Below, one piece after another: positions 39,121-51,779 of a stretch of DNA of 64,000 bases. Location of the stretch: NCBI RefSeq assembly GCF_050947335.1, contig NW_027473365.1, positions 806,001 through 870,000 of the forward strand, in the 5' to 3' direction. The DNA comes from Megachile rotundata. Taxonomy: Eukaryota; Arthropoda; Insecta; Hymenoptera; Megachilidae. The translations under genes and the position numbers were made by a program. Position 1 is the first letter of the stretch. Every line of letters starts with the position of its first letter. Below the pieces are notes generated by a model. That model ran no database searches. It saw only the letters and a list, made by a program, of their open reading frames with translations, and was not told the origin of the DNA.

Positions 39121-41063
39121 TTAGAGGCTGAATCGTGCGAAAATGAGCATAATTCCTGCAAAATGAGCAAAATTGTTCATTGTGGTGTTGAATTGTGCTC
39201 AGATAGGATAACATAACATAACTAGATAGTACAGAGTCGAATTACAGCGGATATGTGGGAATTAGCGGCTGAATCGTGCGAATATGAGCAAAATTCGTTC
39301 AAAACGAGCAAAATTCGTGCAAAACGAGCAAAATTGTTCATTGTGGTGTTGAATTGTGCTCAGATAGGATAACTTAACATAACTAGATAGTACAGAGTCG
39401 CATTACAGCGGATATGTGCGAATTAGAGGCTGAATCGTTCGAAAATGAGCAAAATTCGTTCAAAACGAGCAAAATTTGTGCAAAACGAGCAAAATTGTTC
39501 ATTGTGGTGTTGAATTGTGCTCAGATAGGGTAAATTAACATAACTAGATAGTACAGAGTCGAATTACAGCGGATATGTGCGAATTAGAGGCTGAATCGTG
39601 CGAAAATGAGCATTATTCGTTCATTACGAGCAAAATTGTTCATTGTGGTGTCGAATTGTGCTCAGTTACAATAACTTAACATAACTAGGTGGGACAGAGT
39701 CGAATCGCGGCGGATATGTGCGAATTAGAGGCTGAATCGTGCGAAAATCAGCAAAATACGTTCATTACGAGCAAAATTGTTCATTGTGGTGTCGAATTGT
39801 GCTCAGTTGTGGTAACTTAACATAACTAGATGGTACAGAGACGAATCACAGCGGATATGTGCGAATTAGAGGCTGAGTCGTTCGAAAATGAGCAAAATTC
39901 GTTCGAAACGATCAAAATTCGTGCAAAACGAGCAAAATTGTTCATTGTGGTGTTGAATTGTACTCAGATAGGATAACTTAACATAACTAGATAGTACAGA
40001 GTCGAATTACAGCGGATATGTGCGAATTAGAGGCTGAATCGTGCGAAAATGAGCATAATTCGTTCAAAACGAGCAACATTGTTCATTGTGGTGTTGAATT
40101 GTACTCAGTTACGATAACTTAATATGACTAGATAGTACACAGTCGAATTACAGCGGATATGTGCGAATTAGAGGCTGAATCGTGCGAAAATGAGCATAAT
40201 TCGTGCATAACGAGCAAAATTGTTCATTGTGGTGTTGAATTGTGCTCAGATAGGATAACTTAACATAACTAGATAGTACAGAGTCGAATTACAGCGGATA
40301 TGTGCGAATTAGAGGCTGAATCGTTCGAAAATGAGCATAATTCTTGCAAAACGAGCAAAATTGTTCACTGTGGTGTTGAATTGTGCTCAGATAGGATAAC
40401 ATAACCTAACTAGATAGTACAGAGTCGAATTACAGCGGATATGTGCGAATTAGAGGCTGAATCGTTCGAAAATGAGCAAAATTCGTTCAAAACGAGCAAA
40501 ATTCGTGCAAAACGAGCAAAACTGTTCATTGTGGTGTTGAATTGTGCTCAGATAGGATAACTTAACATAACTAGATAGTACAGAGTCGAATTACAGCGGA
40601 TATGTGCGAATTAGAGCTGAATCGTGCGAAAATGAGCATAATTCGTTCAAAACGAGCAGAGTTGTTCATTGTGGTGCTGAATTGTGCTGAGTTACGATGA
40701 CTTAACATAACTAGATAGTACAGAGTCGAATCACAGCGGATATGTGCGAATTACAGGCTGAATCGTGCGAAAATGAGCATAATTAGTTCAAAACGAGCAA
40801 AGTTGTTCATTGTGGTGCTGAATTGTGCTCAGCTACGATGACTTAACATAACTAGATGGTACAGAGTCGAATCACAGCGAATATGTGCGAATTAGATGCT
40901 GAATCGTGCGACAATGAGCATAATTCGTGCAAAACGAGCAAAATTGTTATTTGTGGTGTCGAATTGTGCTCAGTTACGATAACTTAACATAACTAGATAG
41001 TACAGAGTCGAATTACAGCGGATATGTACGAATTAGAGGCTGAATCGTGCGAAAATGAGCATA

Positions 41064-41080
41064 ATTCGTGCAAAACGGGC
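41064..41080 (+). other. CENP-B-box-like motif, 9 of 9 essential bases
   Basis: The 17-mer ATTCGTGCAAAACGGGC fits the established CENP-B box core NTTCGNNNNANNCGGGN at all nine essential positions. It arises from the usual monomer sequence (CGAG) by one A-to-G change. The match is direct. Binding by a CENP-B-type protein is inference, and the organism may not have one. Confidence 0.6.
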
Positions 41081-41345
41081 AAAGTTGTTCATTGTGGTGC
41101 TGAATTGTGCTCAGTTACGATAACTTAACATAACCAGATGGTACAGAGTCGAATCACAGCGGATATGTGCGAATTAGAGGCTGAATCGTGCGAAAATGAG
41201 CATAATTCGTGCAAAACGAGCAAAACTGTTCATTGTGGGGTTGAATTGTGCTCAGATAGGATAACTTAACATAACTAGATAGTACAGAGTCGAATTACAG
41301 CGGATATGTACGAATTAGAGGCTGAATCGTGCGAAAATGAGCATA

Positions 41346-41362
41346 ATTCGTGCAAAACGGGC
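41346..41362 (+). other. CENP-B-box-like motif, 9 of 9 essential bases
   Basis: Same 17-mer as at 41,064, two monomers (282 bp) downstream. Confidence 0.6.
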
Positions 41363-42001
41363 AAAGCTGTTCATTGTGGTGCTGAATTGTGCTCAGATAG
41401 GATAACTTAACATAACTAGATAGTACAGAGTCGAATCACAGCGGATATGTGCGAATTAGAGGCTGAATCGTGCGAAAATGAGCATAATTCGTGCAAAACG
41501 AGCAAAATTGTTCATTGTGGTGTCGAATTGTGCTCAGTTGTGGTAAATTAACATAACTAGATGGTAGAGAGTCTAATTACAGCGAATATGTGCTAATTAG
41601 ATGCTGAATCGTGCGAAAATGAGCACAATTCGTGCAAAACGAGCATAATTGTTCATTGTGGTGTTGAATTGTGCTCAGATAGGATAACTTAACATAACTA
41701 CATAGTACAGAGTCGAATTACAGCGGATATGTGCGAATTAGAGGCTGAATCGTGCGAAAATGAGCAAAATTTGTTCAAAACGAGCAAAATTCGTGCAAAA
41801 CGAGCAAAATTGTTCATTGTGGTGTTGAATTGTGCTCAGATAGGATAACATAACATAACTAGATAGTACAGAGTTGAATTACAGCGGATATGTGCGAATT
41901 AGAGGCTGAATCGTGCGAAAATGAGCATAATTCGTTCAAAACGAGCAAAGTTGTTCATTGTGGTGCTGAATTGTGCTCAGTTACGATGACTTAACATAAC
42001 T

Positions 42002-42028
42002 AAAAGTTATTACTTAACATAACTATCT
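42002..42028. repeat. 27-bp insert in a satellite monomer (168-bp form)
   Basis: The monomer that runs from 41,879 to 42,046 is 168 bp long. The extra 27 bp follow AACATAACT and consist of AAAAGTTATT joined to a second copy of ACTTAACATAACTA and a short TCT end, so it is mostly a local duplication with a small novel piece. The insert is a useful HOR tag. Confidence 0.9.
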
Positions 42029-44271
42029 AGATGGTACAGAGTCGAATTACAGCGGATATGTGCGAATTAGAGGCTGAATCGTGCGAAAATGAGCATAATT
42101 CGTGCAAAACGAGCAAAATTGTTCATTGTGGTGTGGAATTGTGCTCAGTTACGATAACTTAACATAACTAGATGGGGCAGAATAGAATCACAGCGGATAT
42201 GTGCGAATTAGAGGCTGAATCGTGCGAAAATCAGCTAAATACGTTCATCACGAGCAAAATTGTTCATTGTGGTGTCGAATTGTGCTCAGTTGTGGTAACT
42301 TAACATAACTAGATGGTACAGAGTCGAATCACAGCGGATATGTGCGAATTAGAGGCTGAATCGTGCGAAAATGAGCATTATTCGTTCATTACGAGCAAAA
42401 TTGTTCATTGTGGTGTCGAATTGTGCTCAGTTACGATAACTTAACATAACTAGATGGGACAGAGTCGAATCACAGGGGATATGTGCGAATTAGAGGCTGA
42501 ATCGTGCGAAAATGAGCATAATTCCTGCAAAATGAGCAAAATTGTTCATTGTGGTGTTGAATTGTGCTCAGATAGGATAACATAACATAACTAGATAGTA
42601 CAGAGTCGAATTACAGCGGATATGTGGGAATTAGCGGCTGAATCGTGCGAATATGAGCAAAATTCGTTCAAAACGAGCAAAATTCGTGCAAAACGAGCAA
42701 AATTGTTCATTGTGGTGTTGAATTGTGCTCAGATAGGATAACATAACATAACTAGATAGTACAGAGTCGAATTACAGCGGATATGTGCGAATTAGAGGCT
42801 GAATCGTGCGAAAATGAGCATTATTCGTTCATTACGAGCAAAATTGTTCATTGTGGTGTCGAATTGTGCTCAGTTACAATAACTTAACATAACTAGGTGG
42901 GACAGAGTCGAATCGCGGCGGATATGTGCGAATTAGAGGCTGAATCGTGCGAAAATCAGCAAAATACGTTCATTACGAGCAAAATTGTTCATTGTGGTGT
43001 CGAATTGTGCTCAGTTGTGGTAACTTAACATAACTAGATGGTACAGAGACGAATCACAGCGGATATGTGCGAATTAGAGGCTGAGTCGTTCGAAAATGAG
43101 CAAAATTCGTTCGAAACGATCAAAATTCGTGCAAAACGAGCAAAATTGTTCATTGTGGTGTTGAATTGTACTCAGATAGGATAACTTAACATAACTAGAT
43201 AGTACAGAGTCGAATTACAGCGGATATGTGCGAATTAGAGGCTGAATCGTGCGAAAATGAGCATAATTCGTTCAAAACGAGCAACATTGTTCATTGTGGT
43301 GTTGAATTGTACTCAGTTACGATAACTTAATATGACTAGATAGTACACAGTCGAATTACAGCGGATATGTGCGAATTAGAGGCTGAATCGTGCGAAAATG
43401 AGCATAATTCGTGCATAACGAGCAAAATTGTTCATTGTGGTGTTGAATTGTGCTCAGATAGGATAACTTAACATAACTAGATAGTACAGAGTCGAATTAC
43501 AGCGGATATGTGCGAATTAGAGGCTGAATCGTTCGAAAATGAGCATAATTCTTGCAAAACGAGCAAAATTGTTCACTGTGGTGTTGAATTGTGCTCAGAT
43601 AGGATAACATAACCTAACTAGATAGTACAGAGTCGAATTACAGCGGATATGTGCGAATTAGAGGCTGAATCGTTCGAAAATGAGCAAAATTCGTTCAAAA
43701 CGAGCAAAATTCGTGCAAAACGAGCAAAACTGTTCATTGTGGTGTTGAATTGTGCTCAGATAGGATAACTTAACATAACTAGATAGTACAGAGTCGAATT
43801 ACAGCGGATATGTGCGAATTAGAGCTGAATCGTGCGAAAATGAGCATAATTCGTTCAAAACGAGCAGAGTTGTTCATTGTGGTGCTGAATTGTGCTGAGT
43901 TACGATGACTTAACATAACTAGATAGTACAGAGTCGAATCACAGCGGATATGTGCGAATTACAGGCTGAATCGTGCGAAAATGAGCATAATTAGTTCAAA
44001 ACGAGCAAAGTTGTTCATTGTGGTGCTGAATTGTGCTCAGCTACGATGACTTAACATAACTAGATGGTACAGAGTCGAATCACAGCGAATATGTGCGAAT
44101 TAGATGCTGAATCGTGCGACAATGAGCATAATTCGTGCAAAACGAGCAAAATTGTTATTTGTGGTGTCGAATTGTGCTCAGTTACGATAACTTAACATAA
44201 CTAGATAGTACAGAGTCGAATTACAGCGGATATGTACGAATTAGAGGCTGAATCGTGCGAAAATGAGCATA

Positions 44272-44288
44272 ATTCGTGCAAAACGGGC
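44272..44288 (+). other. CENP-B-box-like motif, 9 of 9 essential bases
   Basis: Duplicate of the 41,064 site at an offset of 3,208 bp within copy 2 of the segmental duplication, so not an independent origin. Confidence 0.6.
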
Positions 44289-44553
44289 AAAGTTGTTCAT
44301 TGTGGTGCTGAATTGTGATCAGTTACGATAACTTAACATAACCAGATGGTACAGAGTCGAATCACAGCGGATATGTGCGAATTAGAGGCTGAATCGTGCG
44401 AAAATGAGCATAATTCGTGCAAAACGAGCAAAACTGTTCATTGTGGGGTTGAATTGTGCTCAGATAGGATAACTTAACATAACTAGATAGTACAGAGTCG
44501 AATTACAGCGGATATGTACGAATTAGAGGCTGAATCGTGCGAAAATGAGCATA

Positions 44554-44570
44554 ATTCGTGCAAAACGGGC
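44554..44570 (+). other. CENP-B-box-like motif, 9 of 9 essential bases
   Basis: Duplicate of the 41,346 site at an offset of 3,208 bp. Confidence 0.6.
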
Positions 44571-45632
44571 AAAGTTGTTCATTGTGGTGCTGAATTGTGC
44601 TCAGATAGGATAACTTAACATAACTAGATAGTACAGAGTCGAATCACAGCGGATATGTGCGAATTAGAGGCTGAATCGTGCGAAAATGAGCATAATTCGT
44701 GCAAAACGAGCAAAATTGTTCATTGTGGTGTCGAATTGTGCTCAGTTGTGGTAAATTAACGTAACTAGATGGTAGAGAGTCTAATTACAGCGAATATGTG
44801 CTAATTAGATGCTGAATCGTGCGAAAATGAGCACAATTCGTGCAAAACGAGCATAATTGTTCATTGTGGTGTTGAATTGTGCTCAGATAGGATAACTTAA
44901 CATAACTAGATAGTACAGAGTCGAATTACAGCGGATATGTACGAATTAGAGGCTGAATCGTGCGAAAATGAGCATAATTCGTGCAAAACGAGCAAAGTTG
45001 TTCATTGTGGTGATGAATTGTGCTCAGTTACGATGACTTAACATAACTAGATGGTACAGAGTCGACTCAAAGCGGATATGTGCGAATTAGAGTCTGAATC
45101 GTGCGAAAATGAGCATAATTCTTGCAAAACGAGCAAAATTGTACACTGTGGTGTTGAATTGTGCTCAGATAGGATAACATAACATAACTAGATAGTACAG
45201 AGTCGAATTACAGCGGATATGTGCAAATTAGAGGCTGAATCGTGCGAAAATGAGCATAATTCGTGCAAAACGAGCAAAACTGTTCATTGTGGTGTTGAAT
45301 TGTGCTCAGATAGGATAACTTAACATAACTACATAGTACAGAGTCGAATTACAGCGGATATGTGCGAATTAGAGGCTGAATCGTGCGAAAATGAGCAAAA
45401 TTTGTTCAAAACGAGCAAAATTCGTGCAAAACGAGCAAAATTGTTCATTGTGGTGTTGAATTGTGCTCAGATAGGATAACATAACATAACTAGATAGTAC
45501 AGAGTTGAATTACAGCGGATATGTGCGAATTAGAGGCTGAATCGTGCGAAAATGAGCATAATTCGTTCAAAACGAGCAAAGTTGTTCATTGTGGTGCTGA
45601 ATTGTGCTCAGTTACGATGACTTAACATAACT

Positions 45633-45659
45633 AAAAGTTATTACTTAACATAACTATCT
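45633..45659. repeat. 27-bp insert, second occurrence
   Basis: Same insert as at 42,002, located 3,631 bp downstream as part of copy 2 of the 3.2-kb duplication. Confidence 0.9.
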
Positions 45660-47079
45660 AGATGGTACAGAGTCGAATTACAGCGGATATGTGCGAATTA
45701 GAGGCTGAATCGTGCGAAAATGAGCATAATTCGTGCAAAACGAGCAAAATTGTTCATTGTGGTGTGGAATTGTGCTCAGTTACGATAACTTTACATAACC
45801 AGATAGTACAGAGTCGAATTACAGCGGATATGTGCGAATTAGAGGCTGAATCGTGCGAAATTCAGCAAAATACGTTCATTACGAGCAAAATTGTTCATTC
45901 TGGTGTCGAATTGTGCTCAGTTGTAGTAACTTAACATAACTAGATGCTACAGAGTCGAATCACAGCGGATATGTGCGAATTAGAGGCTGAATCGTGCGAA
46001 AATGAGCATAATTCGTGCAAAACGAGCAAAATTGTTCATTGTGGTGTTGAATTGTGCTCAGATAGGATAACTTAACATAACTAGATAGTACAGAGTCGAA
46101 TTACAGCGGATATGTGCGAATTAGAGGCTGAATCGTGCGAAAATGAGCATAATTCGTTCAAAACGAGCAAAGTTGTTCATTGTGGTGCTGTATTGTGCTC
46201 AGTTACGATGACTTAACATAACTACATGGTACAGAGTCGAATCACAGCGGATATGTGCGAATTAGAGGCTGAATCGTGCGGAAATGAGCATAATTCGTGC
46301 AAAACGAGTAAAATTGTTCATTGTGGTGTTGAATTGTGCTCAGATAGGATAACTTAACATAACTAGATAGTACAGAGTCGAATTACAGCGGATATGTGCG
46401 AATTAGAGGCTGAATAGTGCGAAAATGAGCATAATTCGTTCAAAACGAGCAAAGTTGTTCATTGTGGTGCTGAATTGTGCTCAGTTACGATGACTTAACA
46501 TAACTAGATGGTACAGAGTCGAATTACAGCGGATATGTGCGAATTAGAGGCTGAATCGTTCGAAAATGAGAAAAATTCGTTCAAAACGAGCAAAACTCGT
46601 GCAAAACGAGCAAAATTGTTCATTGTGGTGTTGAATTGTGCTCAGATAGGATAACTTAACATAACTAGATAGTACAGAGTCGAATTACAGCGGATATGTG
46701 CGAATTAGAGGCTGAATCGTGCGAAAATGAGCATAATTCGTTCATTACGAGCAAAATTGTTCATTGTCGTGTCGAATTGTGCTGAGTTACGATAACTTAA
46801 CATAACTAGATGGGACAGATTCGAATCACAACGGATATGTGCGAATTAGAGGCTGAATCGTGCGTAAAATGAGCAAAATACGTTCATTACGAGCAAAATT
46901 GTTCATTGTGGTGTCGAATTGTGCTCAGTTGTGGTAACTTAACATAACTAGATGGTACAGAGTCGAATCACAGCGAATATGTGCGAATTAGAGGCTGAAT
47001 CGTGCGGAAAAGAGCAAAATTCGTTCAAAACGAGCAAAATTTGTGCAAAACGGGCAAAATTGTTCATTGTGGTGTTGAA

Positions 47080-47760
47080 TTGTGCTCAGTTGTGGTAGCT
47101 TAACATAACTAGATGATACAGAGTCGAATCACAGCGGATATGTGCGAATTAGAGGCTGAATCTTTCGAAAATGAATAAAAATTCGTTCAAAACGAGCAAA
47201 ATTCGTGCAAAACGAGCAAAACTGTTCATTGTGGTGTTGAATTGTGCTCAGATATGATAACCTAACATAACTAGATAGTACAGAGTCAAATCACACCGGG
47301 TATGTGCGAATTAGAGGCTGAATCGTGCGAAAATGTGCAAAATTCGTTCAAAACGAGAAAAATTGTTCATTGTCGTGCTTAATTGTACTCAGCTACGATG
47401 ACTTATCATAAATAGATAGTTCATAGTAGAATCAGCGGATTTATGCGAATTAGAGGCTGAATCGTGCGAAAATAAGCATAATTCGTTCAAAACGAACAAA
47501 ATTGTTCATTGTGGTGTTGAATTGTGCACAGTTACGATAACTTAACATAACTAGATGGGACAGAGTCAAATCACAGCGGATATGTGCGAATTAGAGGCTG
47601 AATCGTGCGAAAATGAGCAAAATACAATCATTACGTGCAAAATTGTTCATTGTGGTGTCGAATTGTGCTCAGTTACAATAACTTAACATAACTAGATGGG
47701 ATAGAGTCGAATCACAGCGGATATGTGCGAATTAGAGGCTGAATCGTGCGAAAATGAGCA
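47080..47760. repeat. Internal copy of the array-edge monomers
   Basis: This segment repeats the private variants of the array edge. AATGAATAAAAATTCG near 47,171 pairs with 37,834, and TAGAATCAGCGGATTTATG at 47,427 with 38,091 (offset 9,336). CAATCATTACGTGC near 47,625 pairs with CGATCATTACGTGC near 38,430, where the offset is one monomer less, 9,195. Edge-type monomers have therefore been moved or copied about 9.3 kb into the array. Confidence 0.82.
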
Positions 47761-49019
47761 TAATTCGTTCAAAACGAGCAATATTGTTCATTGTGGTGCT
47801 GAATTGTGCTCAGTTACGATGACTTAACATAACTAGATGGTACAGAGTCGAATTACAGCGGATATGTGCGAATTAGAGGCTGAATCGTTCGAAAATGAGC
47901 AAAATTCGTTCAAAACGAGCAAAATTCGTGCAAAACGAGCAAAATTGTTCATTGTGGTGTTGAATTGTGCTCAGATAGGATAACTTAACATAACTAGATT
48001 GTACAGAGTCGAATTACAGCGGATATGTGCGAATTAGAGGCTGAATCGTGCGAAAATGAGTATAATTCGTTCAAAACGAGCAAAGTTGTTCATTGTGGTG
48101 CTGAATTGTGCTCAGTTACGATGACTTAACATAACTAGATGGTACAGAGTCGAATTACAGCGGATATGTGCGAATTAGAGCCTGAATCGTTCGAAAATGA
48201 GCAAACTTCGTTCAAAACGAGCAAAATTCGTGCAAAACGAGCAAAATTGTTCATTGTGGTGTTGAATTGTGCTCAGATAGGATAACTTAACATAACTAGA
48301 TTGTACAGAGTCGAATTACAGCGGATATGTGCGAATTAGTGGCTGAATCGTGCGAAAATGAGCATAATTCGTGCATTACGAGCAAAATTGTCCATTGTGG
48401 TGTCGAATTGTGCTGAGTTACGATAACATAACATAACTAGATGGGACAGAGTCGAATCACAACGGATATGTGCGAATTAGAGGCTGAATCTTGCGTAAAA
48501 TGAGCAAAATACGTTCATTACGAGCAAAATTGTTCATTGTGGTGTCGAATTGTGCTCAGTTGTGGTAACTTAACATAACTAGATGGTACAGAGTCGAATC
48601 ACAGCGAATACGTGCGAATTAGAGGCTGAATCGTGCGAAAAAGAGCAAAATTCGTTCAAAACGAGCAAAATTCGTGCAAAACGAGCAAAATTGTTCATTG
48701 TGGTGTTGAATTGTGCTCAGATAGGATAACTTAACATAACTAGATAGTACAGAGTCGCATTACAGCGGATATGTGCGAATTAGAGGCTGAATCGTGCGAA
48801 AATGAGCATAATTCGTTCAAAACGAGCAAAGTTGTTCATTGTGGTCCTGAATTGTGCTCAGTTACGATGACTTAACATAACTAGATGGTACAGAGTCGAA
48901 TCACAGCGGATATGTGCGAATTAGAGGCTGAATCGTGCGAAAATGAGCATAATTCGTGCAAAACGAGCAAAATTGTTCATTGTGGTGTTGAATCGTGCTC
49001 AGATAGGTTAACTTAACAT

Positions 49020-50480
49020 AACTAGATAGTACAGAGTCGAATTACAGCGGATATGTGCGAATTAGAGGCTGAATCGTTCGAAAATGAGCATAATTCTTGC
49101 AAAACGAGCAAAATTGTTCACTGTGGTGCTGAATTGTGCTCAGATAGGATAACATAACCTAAGTAGATAGTACAGAGTCGAATTACAGCGGATATGTGCG
49201 AATTAGAGGCTGAATCGTTCGAAAATGAGCAAAATTCGTTCAAAACGAGCAAAATTCGTGCAAAACGAGCAAAACTGTTCATTGTGGTGTTGAATTGTGC
49301 TCAGATAGGATAACTTAACATAACTAGATAGTACAGAGTCGAATTACAGCGGATATGTGCGAATTAGAGCTGAATCGTGCGAAAATGAGCATAATTCGTT
49401 CAAAACGAGCAGAGTTGTTCATTGTGGTGCTGAATTGTGCTGAGTTACGATGACTTAACATAACTAGATAGTACAGAGTCGAATCACAGCGGATATGTGC
49501 GAATTACAGGCTGAATCGTGCGAAAATGAGCATAATTAGTTCAAAACGAGCAAAGTTGATCATTGTGGTGCTGAATTGTGCTCAGCTACGATGACTTAAC
49601 ATAACTAGATGGTACAGAGTCGAATCACAGCGAATATGTGCGAATTAGATGCTGAATCGTGCGAAAATGAGCATAATTCGTGCAAAACGAGCAAAATTGT
49701 TCATTGTGGTGTCGAATTGTGCTCAGTTGTGGTAACTTAACATAACTAGATGGTACAGAGTCTAATCACAGCGAATATGTGCTAATTAGATGCTGAATCG
49801 TGCGAAAATGAGCACAATTCGTGCAAAACGAGCATAATTGTTCATTGTGGTGTTGAATTGTGCTCAGATAGGATAACTTAACATAACTAGATAGTACAGA
49901 GTCGAATTACAGCGGATATGTACGAATTAGAGGCTGAATCGTGCGAAAATGAGCATAATTCGTGCAAAACGAGCAAAGTTGTTCATTGTGGTGATGAATT
50001 GTGCGCAGTTACGATGACTTAACATAACTAGATGGTACAGAGTCGACTCAAAGCGGATATGTGCGAATTAGAGTCTGAATCGTGCGAAAATGAGCAAAAT
50101 TTGTTCAAAACGAGCAAAATTCGTGCAAAACGAGCAAAATTGTTCATTGTGGTGTTGAATTGTGCTCAGATAGGATAACATAACATAACTAGATAGTACA
50201 GAGTTGAATTACAGCGGATATGTGCGAATTAGAGGCTGAATCGTGCGAAAATGAGCATAATTCGTTCAAAACGAGCAAAGTTGTTCATTGTGGTGCTGAA
50301 TTGTGCTCAGTTACGATGACTTAACATAACTAAAAGTTATTACTTAACATAACTATCTAGATGGTACAGAGTCGAATTACAGCGGATATGTGCGAATTAG
50401 AGGCTGAATCGTGCGAAAATGAGCATAATTCGTGCAAAACGAGCAAAATTGTTCATTGTGGTGTTGAATTGTGCTCAGTT
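49020..50480. repeat. Third partial copy of the ~3.2-kb satellite block
   Basis: The one-base-deleted monomer TTAGAGCTGA at 49,364 and TTACAGGCTG at 49,504 lie 5,545 bp downstream of their copy-2 counterparts. The block ends with the 27-bp-insert monomer at 50,332. It therefore carries the same ordered bar code as the 3.2-kb block, but with fewer monomers between landmarks. Confidence 0.8.
50332..50358. repeat. 27-bp insert, third occurrence
   Basis: Same insert, marking the end of the partial third copy of the 3.2-kb block. Confidence 0.9.
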
Positions 50481-50940
50481 ACGATAACTTAACATGACTA
50501 GATAGTACAGAGTCGAATTACAGCGGATATGTGCGAATTAGAGGCTGAATCGTGCGAAAATGAGCATAATTCGTCCAAAACCAGCAAAATTGTTCATTGC
50601 GGTGTTGAATTGTGCTCAGTTACGATAACTTAACATCACTAGATAGTACAGAGTCGAATTACAGCGGATATGTGCGAATTAGAGGCTGAATCGTGCGAAA
50701 ATGAGCATAATTCGTTCAAAACGAGCAAAATTGTTCATTGTGGTGTTGAATTGTGCTCAGTTACGATAACTTAACATGACTAGATAGTACAGAGTCGAAT
50801 TACAGCGGATATGTGCGAATTAGAGGCTGAATCGTGCGAAAATGAGCATAATTCGTGCAAAACGAGCAAAATTGTTCATTGTGGTGTTGAATTGTGCTCA
50901 GATAGGATAACTTAACATAACTAGATAGTACAGAGTCGAA

Positions 50941-51081
50941 TTACAGCGGATATGTGCGAATTAGAGGCTGAATCGTGCGAAAATGAGCATAATTCGTGCA
51001 AAACGAGCAAAATTGTTCATTGTGGTGTTGAATTGTGCTCAGTTACGATAACTCAACATGACTAGATAGTACAGAGTCGAA
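50941..51081. repeat. Representative 141-bp satellite monomer
   Basis: One typical unit, counted from TTACAGCGG to the base before the next TTACAGCGG. It has 54 G+C of 141 (38%) and 7 CpG dinucleotides, more than the about 4.7 expected from its base composition. It contains one CENP-B-box-like module in the 8-of-9 form (TTCGTGCAAAACGAGC). Boundaries are arbitrary because the array is tandem. Confidence 0.9.
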
Positions 51082-51779
51082 TTACAGCGGATATGTGCGA
51101 ATTAGAGGCTGAATCGTGCGAAAATGAGCATAATTCGTGCAAAACGAGCAAAATTTTTCGTTGTGGTGTTGAATTGTGCTCAGATAGGATAACTTAACAT
51201 AACTAGATAGTACAAAGTCGAATTACAGCGGATATGTGCGAATTACAGGCTGAATCGTGCGAAAATGAGCATAATTCGTTCAAAACCAGCAAAATTGTTC
51301 ATTGTGGTGTTGAATTGTGCTCAGTTACGATAACTTAACATGACTAGATAGTACAGAGTCGAATTACAGCGGATATGTGCGAATTAGAGGCTGAATCGTG
51401 CGAAAATGAGCATAATTCGTGCAAAACGAGCAAAATTGTTCATTGTGGTGTTGAATTGTGCTCAGTTACGATAACTTAACATGACTAGATAGTACAGAGT
51501 CGAATTACAGCGGATATGTGCGAATTAGAGGCTGAATCGTGCGAAAATCAGCATAATTCGTTCAAAACCAGCAAAATTGTTCATTGTGCTGTTGAATTGT
51601 GCTCAGTTACGATAACTTAACATGACTAGATAGTACAGACTCGAATTACAGCGGATATGTGCGAATTAGAGGCTGAATCGTGCGAAAATCAGCATAATTC
51701 GTTCAAAACCAGCAAAATTGTTCATTGTGGTGTTGAATTGTGCTCAGTTACGATAACTTAACATGACTAGATAGTACAG

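Larger units (their letters stand above)
39120..42163. repeat. Copy 1 of a ~3.2-kb satellite segmental duplication
   Basis: Private variants are reproduced in the next block. ATTCCTGC at 39,152 pairs with 42,521, GTGGGAATTAGCGG at 39,255 with 42,624, CATTATTCG at 39,611 with 42,819, TTAGAGCTGA (one G missing) at 40,611 with 43,819, and TTACAGGCTG at 40,751 with 43,959. The offset is 3,208 bp in the middle part. The left part is offset by 3,369 (one extra 161-bp monomer here, about 39.4-39.57 kb). The right part is offset by 3,631 (three 141-bp monomers more in copy 2). Confidence 0.88.
42490..45794. repeat. Copy 2 of the ~3.2-kb satellite segmental duplication
   Basis: This copy matches 39,120-42,163 with whole-monomer gains and losses only. 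It lacks one 161-bp monomer near its start and has 423 bp (three monomers) extra between about 44,870 and 45,330. Similarity ends after the shared variant GTGTGGAATTGTG (42,131 and 45,762), where copy 2 changes to TTTACATAACCAG. A third, partial relative lies at 49.0-50.5 kb. Confidence 0.88.

Noticed and set aside
45662..45934. + strand 90-codon open frame
   Set aside because: It consists of two consecutive satellite monomers joined because one stop codon is mutated. The same sequence in neighbouring monomers is interrupted.
46981..47065. Further exact CENP-B-box match near 47,040
   Set aside because: The sequence has TTTGTGCAAAACGGGC, so the essential TTCG is TTTG. Likewise TACGTTCATTACGGGC near 63,420 fails at two essential positions.
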